64,000 nt of DNA from Planctomycetia bacterium (GCA_030539295.1 JAUNSJ010000010.1:1-64000), one strand, 5' to 3'. Shown: positions 9,434-19,410, counted from the first letter of the stretch. Notes: generated from the sequence alone by a model not told the origin. Numbers and translations are program-made.

Positions 9434-10075
9434 CTACGGCGCGACGCTACCCTGGACAGACCACAGCCCGCGCCCCTCTCGTTTCGCCGTATCCTGCGCG
9501 CGACGAAATCGCGCCTTCATTGATTCCGAATAATGGTAGGACAACGATGCCTTCGCAAGTCCCAATTCGATAAGCTCTTCATTGATTAACGACGCGGTCT
9601 CTTCGTCGCCCAAATAAACCATGGCCAGACGACGCCCGTATTTATCGACGCGATCACCGTCTGCTACGAGTGTTACTTCCTGACCCGTCTCCTGTATTCG
9701 TTTCTTCGTATAGGCACTTGCCTCCGGACCATACGGTTCCACCGGCCAATCTCGCTTAACCGTCTCCGGACAATTACACCCAATAAATCGCACCTTTTCT
9801 CGGCCACGTCGTGACAAAACAATCAAGGTATCGCCGTCGACCACCCAGTCGACTTCACAACGTTCCCGGTCCGGCACTGGAAGGTCACTTTGCACACCGC
9901 CCGACGACGCGCGACCTGACCGCGACGAGTCACGCTCCGAGGAAACAGTTGTCGATTCGCCTGGTTCTCCATCTTGTCCCGATTCGTTCCGCCCCGTCAG
10001 GAGCGAACTCAACAAGGCAAGAATGACCAGAATGAGTAGGCCTTCAAGTCGGCGCAACAGTCTTTTACTAACCAT
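9434..10075 (-). CDS. secreted or membrane-anchored thermonuclease-family protein (SNase)
   Basis: A 213-residue protein with an N-terminal hydrophobic helix (LLILVILALLSSLL), a low-complexity Ser/Arg/Gly linker, and a staphylococcal-nuclease-like OB-fold from about residue 75. Visible family landmarks are VDGDTL (metal ligand Asp), VRFIGCNCPE (first catalytic Arg and ligand Asp/Glu region), EVTLVADGDRVDKYGRRLA (the DxYGR block with the second catalytic Arg) and NEELIELGLAKA. It probably cleaves nucleic acids outside the cytoplasm. The ATG at 10075 (MVSKRLL) is preferred over an in-frame TTG at 10090. It follows the beta-propeller gene by 46 bases on the same strand and probably shares its transcript. 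Confidence 0.85.
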   Translation of the reverse strand: MVSKRLLRRLEGLLILVILALLSSLLTGRNESGQDGEPGESTTVSSERDSSRSGRASSGGVQSDLPVPDRERCEVDWVVDGDTLIVLSRRGREKVRFIGCNCPETVKRDWPVEPYGPEASAYTKKRIQETGQEVTLVADGDRVDKYGRRLAMVYLGDEETASLINEELIELGLAKASLSYHYSESMKARFRRAQDTAKREGRGLWSVQGSVAP

Positions 10076-10121
10076 GGAAAATACTCGCAACCCTCGTTAC
10101 AAGGCAAAACACAGGACCCAA

Positions 10122-11333
10122 CTAAGGCCGGACCTCCGAGTCAGCAGGCTCGACCGGATTCGCACGCCGAACGTAGACACTCACCTTGCCTTCAGGGCCA
10201 ATAAGCAAAAACGTATTCTCATTGACCGACAGAGGCTGCCAAAGTACCGCCGATTCGTATGGCGCCATGTCGCTCGGAGGCGTTAGCAGTTTTTGCGACT
10301 CTTGCCCCGAGAGCGTAAAAAGTCGCACCGTCGGCGTTTTACTCTCTTCCGAGGCTATTAGATAGCCGTCCGAAAGTAACGCCAATCCCAAGGGATTACA
10401 CAAACCGGAAAAGCCACCTGTGGCCCACGGACGACGGTCCCACGATCGCTCTTTCATCCATTGCCCTGTCTCCGGACTAAAGACTGCAATCTGAAACAGA
10501 CCTGGATTAAGCGCGTACAATAGATGGTCACTCTCCGAGATGCCAATATCGAAATGCGGGGTAGCGCTCAGCCGAAATCCCGGAAATCCGGTTCCCTCAT
10601 CAGGAAGCCCAAGCGTAAAAGCCTCGCTTGGCTCGTCCGGATTAAACCGCTTGATATTCGCATTCTTCCAGTCAGCCAAAAAAACGTACTTCGAATTGAC
10701 ACACAGACTGCTAACCACGGCATCGTCAGGCAGATCAACCGGAAGTGGATAAAGGTTATTGTCTTCTTCGTTGACTTTAAGCACATAGACCTTGGCACCT
10801 TGGGCAACCAGGAGCCGGTCGGCCAGAGAAGCAGGTCCCTCGCTCTTCGGCACGAAGCAGATCGCGGTCATAGGGCCAGCAAAAGATGCCGACTCCTGCG
10901 AATCGCCCGCAGGCAGAATGAGCTCGTCGTACGACCACTTCTTTACAACCGAGCCGGAAATGTCAAAACAGGTCAAACCCGTCTGGTCGGCAATATAAAA
11001 ATGGCCATAGTGATCAGTCGTTCTCGCCAGTGCATCCTCGAACGGCAACGAGAGCGTCCCCGATTCCGAGAACAGTTTGCTCGTAATGCCGGAATCCAGC
11101 ACAGGCGGAATACGCCGCGGTGCCGGCTTCGGCGACGTCGCTATAAAATACCAGCCGAAGAGCACAGCCACAACCGTTACGGCCGCGAGAATCATCCACG
11201 TCTTGCGTATGTGCTGCGGACTGAACGGGTCGGTAAAAAGCTGGTGCGTCGTACTGGCTGTATCAACCCAGTCATATTTACTCGTTCGCTTCGTCTCGCT
11301 CGTTGCCGAAGTCGTTTCTTCCTTTTTTGCCAT
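10122..11333 (-). CDS. membrane-anchored beta-propeller (NHL-like) protein
   Basis: A 403-residue protein with a charged N-terminal tail of about 45 residues, one membrane segment (WMILAAVTVVAVLFGWYFIA) and a large non-cytoplasmic domain. The domain consists of repeated short beta-strand units such as GHFYIADQTGLTCFDISG, KYVFLADWKNANIKRFN and LLYALNPGLFQIAVFSPETG, typical of NHL or related beta-propellers. No enzyme motif is apparent; such domains usually bind partners or ligands. The gene lies between ileS (104 bases upstream) and the nuclease gene in one orientation. The link to translation is probably positional only. Confidence 0.6.
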   Translation of the reverse strand: MAKKEETTSATSETKRTSKYDWVDTASTTHQLFTDPFSPQHIRKTWMILAAVTVVAVLFGWYFIATSPKPAPRRIPPVLDSGITSKLFSESGTLSLPFEDALARTTDHYGHFYIADQTGLTCFDISGSVVKKWSYDELILPAGDSQESASFAGPMTAICFVPKSEGPASLADRLLVAQGAKVYVLKVNEEDNNLYPLPVDLPDDAVVSSLCVNSKYVFLADWKNANIKRFNPDEPSEAFTLGLPDEGTGFPGFRLSATPHFDIGISESDHLLYALNPGLFQIAVFSPETGQWMKERSWDRRPWATGGFSGLCNPLGLALLSDGYLIASEESKTPTVRLFTLSGQESQKLLTPPSDMAPYESAVLWQPLSVNENTFLLIGPEGKVSVYVRRANPVEPADSEVRP

Positions 11334-11437
11334 GGGTACCTCTCCTCACTTCTATTACTTCTCTTACTGCCGCCTTGGTCGTTCGCTCTTTTTGTGTATG
11401 ACTGCCACTCCCTGTCGGCAGTCGGCATGCCCTTACG

Positions 11438-14400
11438 TCAAACGCCGTGAACTCGCACCGCCACTTTTAATAGGGCCCCGTCCACTTTCGTTTCAAGGGC
11501 AGCTACATCCTCCGGACAGCCCTCGACCAGGGAAACCGCAAGCGTTTCGCCCTTAATGTACTCCGCGTAATCCCGACAGGCCGCCAAAATAGCTTCCGAC
11601 GACGTCTCAAAACCCACGTCTATCCGGTCTGTATAATCACACTGCAGGTCCTTACGTCGGTCCTGTATGATGCGGACAATCTCGCGGGCACGACCTTCGG
11701 CCAAAAGTTCCGCGGTTAAGTCCGTCGAAAGCACAACGACCGCTCCTGACCCCTGGGCCGCCGCGAACCCGTCTTTCGACTGCAGACGGATCTGCACTTC
11801 ATCAGACGACAATTCTATCTCCTCGCCGTCAAGCGGAATCGAAATCACGCCCCGCTCCGTCATACTCGCCAGCAAGACAGACGCGTCCGCCGTCGACAGA
11901 TAGCCCTTGACTTTCGGCAGGTTACGGCCCAACTTGGGACCGAGCTTCTTAAAGTCGGGAACTACACTGTAGCTTATATACCGGTCGGCCTTGTCGATAA
12001 AGTTGATCTCTTTTACGTTTAATTCCTCTTTCATAAGCGGAATTTGCGAAACCAGTTCCGACTTCATGCCAGGATCCGTCAGCACGACCTCAATAGCGGC
12101 CAGCGGCTGACGCACTTTCAGCCGCGATCCCATTCTCGCGTTGCGACCGAGCGACACAATTTCTCGCACCAGTCGCATGCGATGAGAAAGCGTGTGGTCG
12201 ATAAGCTCCTCTCGGGCAACCGGGTAATCACACAAATGCACACTCTCGCAACAGGCAGACCCAAACGCGGCAACCGCCAAAGAATGCCACATCCGCTCCG
12301 CCAAAAAGGGAACAAAAGGCGCTATCAGTCGCGCCAGCGTTACAAGCGACTCATACAGCGTCCAATAGGCATCGGCTTTGGAGGTCAACTCTTCCCCCGA
12401 CCAAAAACGGTCTCGACTGCGACGCACATACCAGTTCGAAAGCGAGTCAACAAACTCGTTCAAGCGCCCGCATGCCGCGAAGTGGTCATAATGGTCCATA
12501 CGGTCCGTTACAATCGCAATGGTCTCATTCAGTTCACTCAAAATCCAACGGTCAAGCTCGTTACGCTGCTCAACTGGTCGATAAGGAGCGGAGGACGACG
12601 ACGCCGTGGCAAACACTTCCGCCGTCAGCTCACCTCCGAGTTCTTTCATAACATTAAGGTCCACAAGCGATTCCGGCGCAAAGCCATCGATCTTGCGGTA
12701 AACGTCAAAGAATGTACATACATTCCACAATCGAATCATGAACTCCGGCATACTGTCTCGTATCGCCGATTCACTATAACGAATTGACGTCCACGGCGTT
12801 TGATTCGCGTAAAAATACCATCGCAACGCGTCCGCACCATACTTGTCAAATATCTCACGCGGCTCTCGATAGTTTCGCAGCGACTTCGACATCTTCTGGC
12901 CATCTTCGCCCAGCATAAGTCCCAAAACTATACAGTTCCGGAACGGGTGCGGATACTCCCGCTTCTCGCCAAACAAGAGTGTGCTAATCGCCAGCTGCGA
13001 ATAGAACCAGCCGCGAGTCTGGTCTATGGCCTCACTAATAAAGTCGGCCGGAAAATTGTCCGCAAATTCTTTCTCCGAGTTCGGCAAATGAGGATAGCCC
13101 AGCTGCGCAAAAGGCATGGACCCGGAGTCAAACCAGCAGTCAATGACTTCGCCAACGCGTCGCATTCGCTTGCCTGGCGCCTTCGGAGATTCCCATGTGA
13201 TCGCGTCAATATACGGCTTGTGTACTTTCAAATGCTCCCAGATTTGCTCCTCCCGGTCGGACCAGTCCTTACCCGCCGCTGCCTGCGCCGACGCCTTCGC
13301 CTCGCTCCAGGCTTCCATGCCGGTCACCCCTGGTTTACCCAGAAGTTCGTCGAAACTTGCTATCGACTCCATATATCCGGTCTCTTCACAAACCCAGACC
13401 GGAAGTGGCGTACCCCAGTATCGCTCTCGAGAAAGCGCCCAATCGACATTCGTCTCCAGAAAATTCCCAAAGCGACCCGACTTGATATGTTCCGGATACC
13501 AGCCAATCTGCTCATTATTCTCCAGCATCTTCTCTTTGAAACTCGTCGTGCGTATAAACCAGCTACGACGCGGATACTGAATTAAAGGGTCGCTCGAGGC
13601 TCGCCAGCAGAACGGATAATCGTGTAAATACTGCTCTTGCAAAAAGAGTAGACCTCGCGACTTCAGGTCGTGACACAGATCCTTATCGCAATCTTTAACC
13701 CAACGCCCCGCACACTGCGAAAAAACTTCGGTAAACGTACCGTTCGGCGCAACGGCACAGATCAGTTCCGGACCGTCTCCTTCGACAAAACGCGACTGCT
13801 CCGACACGAGCAAATCGAAGTCCACCTCTCCAAACGCCGGTGCCTCATGGACCAGGCCAGACCCGGCGTCAGTCGTCACAAAGTTCGCTGGACAGACACG
13901 CCAGGCACAAAACTCACTCTCTCCGGACAACAGTGTCCCACGCTTTTCGCCCAAGTCTTTATAATAACAGTCAAACGGCGGACGGTACCGCAAACCGATC
14001 AGCTCTTTGCCGCTGAGTGTCGCGATAATCTTGGCCGTCCGCTTGATTTTGCCCGCTATGGCCGCCACAAGTGCCGACGCCACAATCACTTTCCGACCAT
14101 ACGACGCCCCGGCTTCATCGACGTAATCCACAACTGAGTATTCCAAATCCGGATGCACTGCGGCAAACTGATTGCTCGGAAGGGTCCACGGCGTCGTCGT
14201 CCAAACGAGTAAATCAACCTCGTCCAGTCGGGAATCGCCCTGACCCGGCAAAAGCGGAAATCGCACGAATACACTCGGGTCCGCTACTTGTCGGTACCCC
14301 TGCCCCACTTCGCCCGACGATAACGCCGTCCCGCCCTGGGCCCACCACCAGACGATCTTGTGACCCTGATACAGCAAGCCACGCTTGAAAAGCGATGACA

Positions 14401-14926
14401 ACGCCCACCAGACACTCTCCACATACGACTTGTGGAACGTGACATACGCTTTGTCCAAATCGATCCAAAAACCAATACGTTCCGTCAATTCCTCCCACTG
14501 CTTTGTGTACCGGAATACGTTTTCTATACAGCGGTGCACAAACGGCTCCACACCGTATTCTTCTATCTGCTCCTTCGAATGTATCCCAAGTTCTTTGCAG
14601 ACTTCGACTTCCACCGGAAGACCGTGGGTATCCCACCCCGCGCGTCGTTCGCACAGAAAACCCTTCATCGACTTGTAACGCGGATACAAATCCTTAATCG
14701 CTCGGGTCAGACAGTGCCCCGGATGCGGCAGTCCATTCGCAGTTGGAGGACCCTCATAGAAAATAAACGTGCCTCTATTGCTCTTACGACGCTTCTCTAA
14801 TGCCTTACCAGCTATATCATTACGACGCCAATGCTCTACCAGTCGAACTTCGTTCTCTGGAAACTGCGCTCCTGTTGCTTCTCCGCTTGTGGAAGACGAC
14901 GTCTTGGATTCGGGTTCTGTACTCAT
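11438..14926 (-). CDS. ileS: isoleucyl-tRNA synthetase, eukaryote-like (type 2)
   Basis: Charges tRNA-Ile with isoleucine in the cytoplasm. The protein has 1162 residues, longer than the usual bacterial enzyme of about 940. The class I signature HxGH is present as HPGH at 68-71 and KMSKS at 678-682. The editing domain is marked by WTTTPWTLPSN (243-252). WFDSGSMPFAQ (598-608) and the lack of an obvious C-terminal zinc finger point to the eukaryote-like IleS2 type, which is often naturally less sensitive to mupirocin. The ATG at 14926 is supported by a good promoter 80-110 bases upstream. The gene leads a same-strand group with the beta-propeller and nuclease genes. Confidence 0.95.
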   Translation of the reverse strand: MSTEPESKTSSSTSGEATGAQFPENEVRLVEHWRRNDIAGKALEKRRKSNRGTFIFYEGPPTANGLPHPGHCLTRAIKDLYPRYKSMKGFLCERRAGWDTHGLPVEVEVCKELGIHSKEQIEEYGVEPFVHRCIENVFRYTKQWEELTERIGFWIDLDKAYVTFHKSYVESVWWALSSLFKRGLLYQGHKIVWWWAQGGTALSSGEVGQGYRQVADPSVFVRFPLLPGQGDSRLDEVDLLVWTTTPWTLPSNQFAAVHPDLEYSVVDYVDEAGASYGRKVIVASALVAAIAGKIKRTAKIIATLSGKELIGLRYRPPFDCYYKDLGEKRGTLLSGESEFCAWRVCPANFVTTDAGSGLVHEAPAFGEVDFDLLVSEQSRFVEGDGPELICAVAPNGTFTEVFSQCAGRWVKDCDKDLCHDLKSRGLLFLQEQYLHDYPFCWRASSDPLIQYPRRSWFIRTTSFKEKMLENNEQIGWYPEHIKSGRFGNFLETNVDWALSRERYWGTPLPVWVCEETGYMESIASFDELLGKPGVTGMEAWSEAKASAQAAAGKDWSDREEQIWEHLKVHKPYIDAITWESPKAPGKRMRRVGEVIDCWFDSGSMPFAQLGYPHLPNSEKEFADNFPADFISEAIDQTRGWFYSQLAISTLLFGEKREYPHPFRNCIVLGLMLGEDGQKMSKSLRNYREPREIFDKYGADALRWYFYANQTPWTSIRYSESAIRDSMPEFMIRLWNVCTFFDVYRKIDGFAPESLVDLNVMKELGGELTAEVFATASSSSAPYRPVEQRNELDRWILSELNETIAIVTDRMDHYDHFAACGRLNEFVDSLSNWYVRRSRDRFWSGEELTSKADAYWTLYESLVTLARLIAPFVPFLAERMWHSLAVAAFGSACCESVHLCDYPVAREELIDHTLSHRMRLVREIVSLGRNARMGSRLKVRQPLAAIEVVLTDPGMKSELVSQIPLMKEELNVKEINFIDKADRYISYSVVPDFKKLGPKLGRNLPKVKGYLSTADASVLLASMTERGVISIPLDGEEIELSSDEVQIRLQSKDGFAAAQGSGAVVVLSTDLTAELLAEGRAREIVRIIQDRRKDLQCDYTDRIDVGFETSSEAILAACRDYAEYIKGETLAVSLVEGCPEDVAALETKVDGALLKVAVRVHGV

Positions 14927-15011
14927 ATCTGTCTCTGTCTTGTTGCTCTCGGGTTACCTGACCTACTGACCGCTCGCCCTGACTTGCCAGACAGAACTCG
15001 GCCAACTATCT

Positions 15012-15039
15012 ATTATATTATATTCCCCCTTTTTTTCAA
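15012..15039 (-). promoter_or_regulatory. sigma70-like promoter of ileS
   Basis: On the minus strand TTGAAA (15039-15034) and a perfect TATAAT (15017-15012) are spaced by 16 bases. A second overlapping TATAAT lies at 15022-15017. The leader to ileS is about 80 bases. Confidence 0.65.
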
Positions 15040-15126
15040 GCAGGTCCCAACAAGAGAAATACGTCAGTACTTACCAGCCGGCGTGAGAAACCGGGCGCAA
15101 AGCCTATTAAAAAACGTTTGACGGGG

Positions 15127-15157
15127 CGTGGCGGGACTTCTCAAAAGTCCCCCCACG
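15127..15157 (-). terminator. hairpin downstream of the zinc-ribbon/PPOX gene
   Basis: CGTGG.GGGACTT and AAGTCCC.CCACG form a 12-bp stem with one mismatch around a 5-base loop, 50 bases past the stop codon of the minus-strand gene. A run of six T follows only after about 14 bases, so termination is plausible but not certain. Confidence 0.45.
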
Positions 15158-15207
15158 AAAAAACCATCGCCATCACTCATTCGTGACAGCATTCCCAACT
15201 GCACAAT

Positions 15208-15885
15208 TTACGCATACGCACAAGATTCAAAAATATGGTCAATCCAGAAAGTGGCCTGGTGCGATGTAAACTCCAGTACACAAAACTCAGGGTCGCTTAC
15301 CCCACCGGGAAAATGCGCAATCATCCAATCCTGCCAATATTGCGATCGTTCCTGCGGATCGGTCAGGATTCGAACCGTTCCCGTGAGAGTCACGCCATTC
15401 TCGGCGTCGCTGAAACAGAGGCCCGCTTTGGCGTTCCTTCGAAATTGCTCCGTTTTGCGCGAGGAAGCACCCGTAGCCACATAGATCTTCTTTATGCCAT
15501 CGTTGCCAATTCGCACCAAAGTGCACGGTCGAGGATAGCCCTCCTCGGAAATGGAACACAAAACCACGGTTGCACTTTGAGTCAACAAGGCAAGGCTCTT
15601 ATCCTCAAGCAACTTCTGTTGGTCCGGGGCTCGCCAACGCTTCAGATTCGGCAAAAAACCTTGCATCATACCTCGGACCTCGTCCTTCGTCATACCCTTA
15701 TGTGCCGCTAAGAGATGCGGAACACAGATTTCTATCATGTCCTCCATACTCCCGGTAAATGTGAATTTCCCATTACTATAGCAGTAAACGCAGTAATCTT
15801 CACTCCGGCTTCCATCAGTTTCCGTTCCATACTGACCGGATTCGTCCAGTGGCATACCACAACTTTGACAGAATTTTCGTTCCAT
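15208..15885 (-). CDS. zinc-ribbon plus pyridoxamine-phosphate-oxidase-fold protein
   Basis: A 225-residue two-domain protein. The first 40 residues form a putative zinc ribbon (CQSCGMPL...YCVYCY) of the type often annotated as DUF-like zinc ribbon in Bacteroidetes and Planctomycetes. From about residue 85 the chain matches the split-barrel FMN-binding family (general stress protein 26/PPOX-like): LALLTQSATVVLCSISEEGYPRPCTLV, VATGASSRKTEQFRRNAKAGLCF and TLTGTVRILTD. It probably binds flavin or a related cofactor; the substrate is unknown. A strong AAGGAG lies in front of two ATGs (15891 and 15885); the second has the better spacing and gives MERKFCQSC. Confidence 0.75.
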   Translation of the reverse strand: MERKFCQSCGMPLDESGQYGTETDGSRSEDYCVYCYSNGKFTFTGSMEDMIEICVPHLLAAHKGMTKDEVRGMMQGFLPNLKRWRAPDQQKLLEDKSLALLTQSATVVLCSISEEGYPRPCTLVRIGNDGIKKIYVATGASSRKTEQFRRNAKAGLCFSDAENGVTLTGTVRILTDPQERSQYWQDWMIAHFPGGVSDPEFCVLEFTSHQATFWIDHIFESCAYA

Positions 15886-15928
15886 AGCCATTCTCTCCTT
15901 AAACAGAACTTTGAAGTCCAACAAAAAA

Positions 15929-15973
15929 ATCGCCTCATAAAACGACTTTAAGAAAAGCTGTTTATGAGACGAT
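15929..15973 (-). terminator. terminator of the alpha operon (after rplQ)
   Basis: ATCG.CTCATAAA and TTTATGAG.CGAT form a 12-bp stem with one mismatch and a 19-base loop. On the minus strand the stem is followed directly by seven T. It lies about 165 bases after the rplQ stop codon. Confidence 0.6.
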
Positions 15974-16139
15974 TATGTAAATCACGTCATGCAGTTTGCT
16001 CTCAATGAACGACCAAACGAAATTTCACTTGGGGTAATCCTGACCTCAACCGGGTCAAACCACACCACCGCAAAATAGCAGAGCGATCGAATTCAGTAAG
16101 CGAGAACCGCATTGCGGAAACCGCTTCGGGCAAACCGCG

Positions 16140-16715
16140 TTACTTACTTTCCACACTCGGGACTACAGGAGCCTTGTTTTCACGGTCGCGTTCCCCGACG
16201 AATTCCAAAATGGCTCGCACTCCGGAATCGCCAAGTCGCGGCTTCGCCAAACGAACTATACGCGTGTAGCCACCGTTTCGGTCCGTATAACGAGGAGCAA
16301 TCTTTTCAAACAAAATGGAAACAGCTTCGTCCGACCCCAAAAGCTGTTTGACGCGACGACGATAAGCCAGCCCGGGCGCGGCAACCTTAACCCATTCTTT
16401 CCAGCCTTCCCCTTCTCGCCAGGCACGCCATGCCGCAGACTGACGGTCCGCTTTCGGTGCCAACTTCTCCGCTTCCAGAATCGACTTCTGGGCCTTGATC
16501 GCAAGCGTAACACAGCGCTCAACAAAAGGACGCACTTCTTTCGCCTTCGTGATCGTTGTTATTATTCGACCCTTAACCTTGGCCGCCTGCTTCTCACTAT
16601 CGTAATCCTCTGTCTCCCGCTCTGTCAGGATTAACGCCACGGTTAAACTCCGCAAAAGCGCTCGTTGATGATTCGGATTACGTCCTAATTTTCTTCCAAT
16701 TTTTCTATGTCGCAT
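16140..16715 (-). CDS. rplQ: 50S ribosomal protein L17 with insertions
   Basis: L17 binds 23S rRNA near the tunnel exit side of the large subunit. The start MRHRKIGRKLGRNPNHQRALLR and the end APRYTDRNGGYTRIVRLAKPRLGDSG are canonical. The protein has 191 residues instead of about 120-130. Two insertions account for this: a short acidic one near residues 33-48 and one of roughly 40 residues near 76-116, rich in Trp, Lys and Glu. Similar inserts are, as far as I recall, usual in Planctomycetes. It is the last gene of the alpha operon, 120 bases after rpoA. Confidence 0.95.
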   Translation of the reverse strand: MRHRKIGRKLGRNPNHQRALLRSLTVALILTERETEDYDSEKQAAKVKGRIITTITKAKEVRPFVERCVTLAIKAQKSILEAEKLAPKADRQSAAWRAWREGEGWKEWVKVAAPGLAYRRRVKQLLGSDEAVSILFEKIAPRYTDRNGGYTRIVRLAKPRLGDSGVRAILEFVGERDRENKAPVVPSVESK

Positions 16716-16835
16716 GATAGGTTATCCAAGCCGGGCCTTACCCCGTCGTTAAATGATCTTCTCTTCGGAACGGGCAAATCCCGTTACTTCCAAAACCGAC
16801 AACCGCAGAAAAACTTCAGCGGCTCTCTCATAAAA

Positions 16836-17849
16836 TCAATAATTGCTCAACGCTCCACCGGATACCGGAATTCGCATTCCCAGACGTAATCCAATTGCCG
16901 TCAGCTTCTCTTTCACTTCGTTCAACGTCGTCTCACCAAAGTTGCGCACCTCAAGCAGCGAGTCTTCATTCCGAATGACCAGCTCGCGTACCGAATTGAT
17001 GTTCTCTGTCTCCAGGCAATTCGTTGCTCGAACCGACAAATTCAACTCTGCCAGACTCATCGCCAACTTCGCTTCCAATGCCGGGTCCAGTCCGCTCGTC
17101 CCGGAAGTCTTCGTCCTGCTGAAAACGTCTCCTTCAACCCGATCGTACTGGATGAAGGGATTCAAATGCTTACGCAATATCTTAGCCGCTTCCACCAAGG
17201 CCATTTCCGGATCTATGGAACCATCCGTCCATATCTGAAGGATCAGGCGGTCATAATTCGTCTTTTGACCTACTCGCGTCTCTTCAACTTCATATTGAAC
17301 TCGAACTACAGGCGAAAATGACGCGTCTAACGGTATGATTCCAATCTCATCGTTCCTGTCTCGCATCGCCACCTGTTCCGCCACCGGCACGTACCCGCGA
17401 CCGTTTTCCACGATCATTTCAAGCGAAAACGGAACATCATCAGTTAGCGTTGCCAACTTCAGCTCCGGATTGATAACGTCCACAATGGGGTCCGGAATAA
17501 TATCCGCCGCCGTAACCGGCCCTTTCTTCGTCTTCTCAATACGTATGATATGGGGCTTGTCATCATGTGAACGAACAATCAGCGACTTTACGTTCAGCGC
17601 TATCTCCGTTACATCTTCCAGCACACCCGGGAGCGACGCATATTCCATCGTCGCTCCTCGCAACTTCATACGCGTTACGGCACTCCCTTCCAGGCTGGAC
17701 AGGAGCACGCGACGCAGGCTGTTACCGACCGTTATACCAAAACCACGCTCAAAAGGCTCTGCATAAAACCTGCCGTAATTCGGCTTTAGCGTCTCACGAT
17801 CACACGTGGCTTTACTCGGTAACTCCAAACCTCTCCATCTGATTCTCAT
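16836..17849 (-). CDS. rpoA: RNA polymerase alpha subunit
   Basis: The 337-residue alpha subunit nucleates assembly of RNA polymerase and contacts upstream promoter DNA. The N-terminal domain shows the assembly motif [23 protein letters not shown]. The C-terminal domain has [14 protein letters not shown], with the Arg that binds UP elements, and a helix-hairpin-helix end ([14 protein letters not shown]). Its place between rpsD and rplQ is the standard alpha-operon order. Confidence 0.98.
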   Translation of the reverse strand: MRIRWRGLELPSKATCDRETLKPNYGRFYAEPFERGFGITVGNSLRRVLLSSLEGSAVTRMKLRGATMEYASLPGVLEDVTEIALNVKSLIVRSHDDKPHIIRIEKTKKGPVTAADIIPDPIVDVINPELKLATLTDDVPFSLEMIVENGRGYVPVAEQVAMRDRNDEIGIIPLDASFSPVVRVQYEVEETRVGQKTNYDRLILQIWTDGSIDPEMALVEAAKILRKHLNPFIQYDRVEGDVFSRTKTSGTSGLDPALEAKLAMSLAELNLSVRATNCLETENINSVRELVIRNEDSLLEVRNFGETTLNEVKEKLTAIGLRLGMRIPVSGGALSNY

Positions 17850-17899
17850 ATACTCGCACTCCGATTTTTATCAGGTTTCTGGGAACGGAAAGTCTCTTC

Positions 17900-18526
17900 T
17901 TACTTGGAGCAAAGCTCTACGATCAGCTGCGGCTGCACCGGAAGTGACACGTCCTCGGACAATGGCAATCTCATAACCACGCCACTCGGAATCTCCGTGT
18001 CGTTCGTCGACAGGAAATCAGGAAGATCCTGCTGTACCGACGCAATTGCCGTCTTGACCAGCTCTATACTCCCCTTGCGGTTCTTGACCGATATGACGTC
18101 TCCCGGCCGCACCAGAAAACTTGGCACGTTTACAAATTTCCCATTGACAAGAATATGCCCATGCGAAATCGTCTGCCTGGCCGCCGCTCGGCTCGTCGCA
18201 AAACCCATACGGAACACTATATTGTCCAGCCGTCTCTCAAGAAGCGACATAAGCTCCTTACCCGTATTACCCTTCGACCGTTCAGCCATCTGGTAATATT
18301 TTCGGAACTGCTTCTCCAAAACTCCGTAATACGTCTTCACTTTCTGCTTCTCGCGAAGGTGCACGCCGTAGTCCGTCATCTTCCCTCGCTTGAATCCATG
18401 CATGCCAGGGGCAATCGGGCGTCGTGTCAACGCACAGAGAGCCGAGTCACATCTCGAACCTTTCAAAAACAGCTTTACGCCTTCTCGCCGGCATCTCTTG
18501 CAAACCGCTCCTAAAGTTCTCGCCAT
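17900..18526 (-). CDS. rpsD: 30S ribosomal protein S4, zinc-binding type
   Basis: S4 binds first to 16S rRNA in small-subunit assembly and in many bacteria autoregulates the alpha operon. The 208-residue chain has an N-terminal CKRC...CDSALC cysteine set, so it is the zinc-containing form. The S4 RNA-binding domain is visible in RLDNIVFRMGFATSRAAARQ and SHGHILVNGKFVNVPS. Confidence 0.97.
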   Translation of the reverse strand: MARTLGAVCKRCRREGVKLFLKGSRCDSALCALTRRPIAPGMHGFKRGKMTDYGVHLREKQKVKTYYGVLEKQFRKYYQMAERSKGNTGKELMSLLERRLDNIVFRMGFATSRAAARQTISHGHILVNGKFVNVPSFLVRPGDVISVKNRKGSIELVKTAIASVQQDLPDFLSTNDTEIPSGVVMRLPLSEDVSLPVQPQLIVELCSK

Positions 18527-18602
18527 AATTTATCCTGCTCCAGAACTGATATTCTTTTTTTGTTAGTCTTTATCTCAATCGTTACCGTCAACGGTAAAGC
18601 TA

Positions 18603-18989
18603 TTATACTCGACGACGCTTCGGAGGACGACATCCGTTGTGCGGTAGTGGCGTTACGTCTTCTATCGTCTTGATCGTCAGACCCGCCTGTTGCAAAGCGG
18701 TTATCGCCATATCGCGACCACTGCCAGGGCCCTTAACCCGAACGTCCAACTCCTTCATGCCAAACTTCTTCGCCTTGTCCGCCGCCTGTTGTGCCGCCAT
18801 CTGACCCGCAAACGGAGTGCTCTTACGGCTCCCTTTGAAACCGCTCGTTCCGGCCGTCGCCCAGCACAACGCATCTCCCTTCGCGTCTGTTATCGTCACG
18901 TTCGTGTTGTTGAACGTCACCTTGATGTGCGCCACGCCACTGGCTACGCTTCTTTTCGCTTTACGCTTCTTAGCTACTACTTTTGCCAC
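18603..18989 (-). CDS. rpsK: 30S ribosomal protein S11
   Basis: S11 forms part of the platform and lines the E site with mRNA. The 128-residue chain has the canonical [27 protein letters not shown] and [12 protein letters not shown]. Translation starts at GTG, preceded by GGGAG. Confidence 0.97.
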   Translation of the reverse strand: MAKVVAKKRKAKRSVASGVAHIKVTFNNTNVTITDAKGDALCWATAGTSGFKGSRKSTPFAGQMAAQQAADKAKKFGMKELDVRVKGPGSGRDMAITALQQAGLTIKTIEDVTPLPHNGCRPPKRRRV

Positions 18990-19026
18990 TTATCTTCATC
19001 TCCCAAGTTATACTTTGATGATGCTC

Positions 19027-19410
19027 TTATCGAAGATCCTTTACGCCCTTCTTACCTGCTACCGTCTTCTTCGGACCCTTACGCGTTCTCGCGTTCGTTC
19101 GCGTTCGCTGTCCTCGAACCGGTAACCCTTTACGATGACGAATCCCTCGATAACAGCCAATCTCTCGAAGTCTGGCTATATTCTGATTCACCTGACGTCG
19201 CAGCTGTCCTTCCACCATATAGTCGTTGTCCAGCAAAACCGCCAAGCGGGCTATCTCGTCTTCCTTGAGGTCTTTTGCCCGAACGGTCGGGTCAATTCCC
19301 GCTTTGCGGCAAAGTTCCCCTGCTACCTTCGGTCCCACTCCGTATAAATACGTAAGCGATATGGCGGCCGGACGATTGTTCGGAATATCAACACCCAATA
19401 AACGAGGCAT
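19027..19410 (-). CDS. rpsM: 30S ribosomal protein S13
   Basis: S13 is a small-subunit head protein that bridges to the large subunit and contacts P-site tRNA. The 127-residue chain shows MPRLLGVDIPNNRPAAISLT, the helix-hairpin-helix YGVGPKVAGELC, and the basic tail GLPVRGQRTRTNARTRKGP. Confidence 0.97.
   Translation of the reverse strand: MPRLLGVDIPNNRPAAISLTYLYGVGPKVAGELCRKAGIDPTVRAKDLKEDEIARLAVLLDNDYMVEGQLRRQVNQNIARLREIGCYRGIRHRKGLPVRGQRTRTNARTRKGPKKTVAGKKGVKDLR

Noticed and set aside
10524..11450. 308-codon plus-strand frame
   Set aside because: Antisense to the beta-propeller gene, with a random-looking arginine-rich translation.
12044..13585. Two plus-strand frames of about 250 codons
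   Set aside because: Both are antisense to ileS, whose motifs are complete; they are arginine-rich shadows.
15360..15385. Sequence resembling a tRNA T-arm (GGATTCGAACC)
   Set aside because: It lies inside the zinc-ribbon/PPOX coding region and no other tRNA arms can be formed around it.
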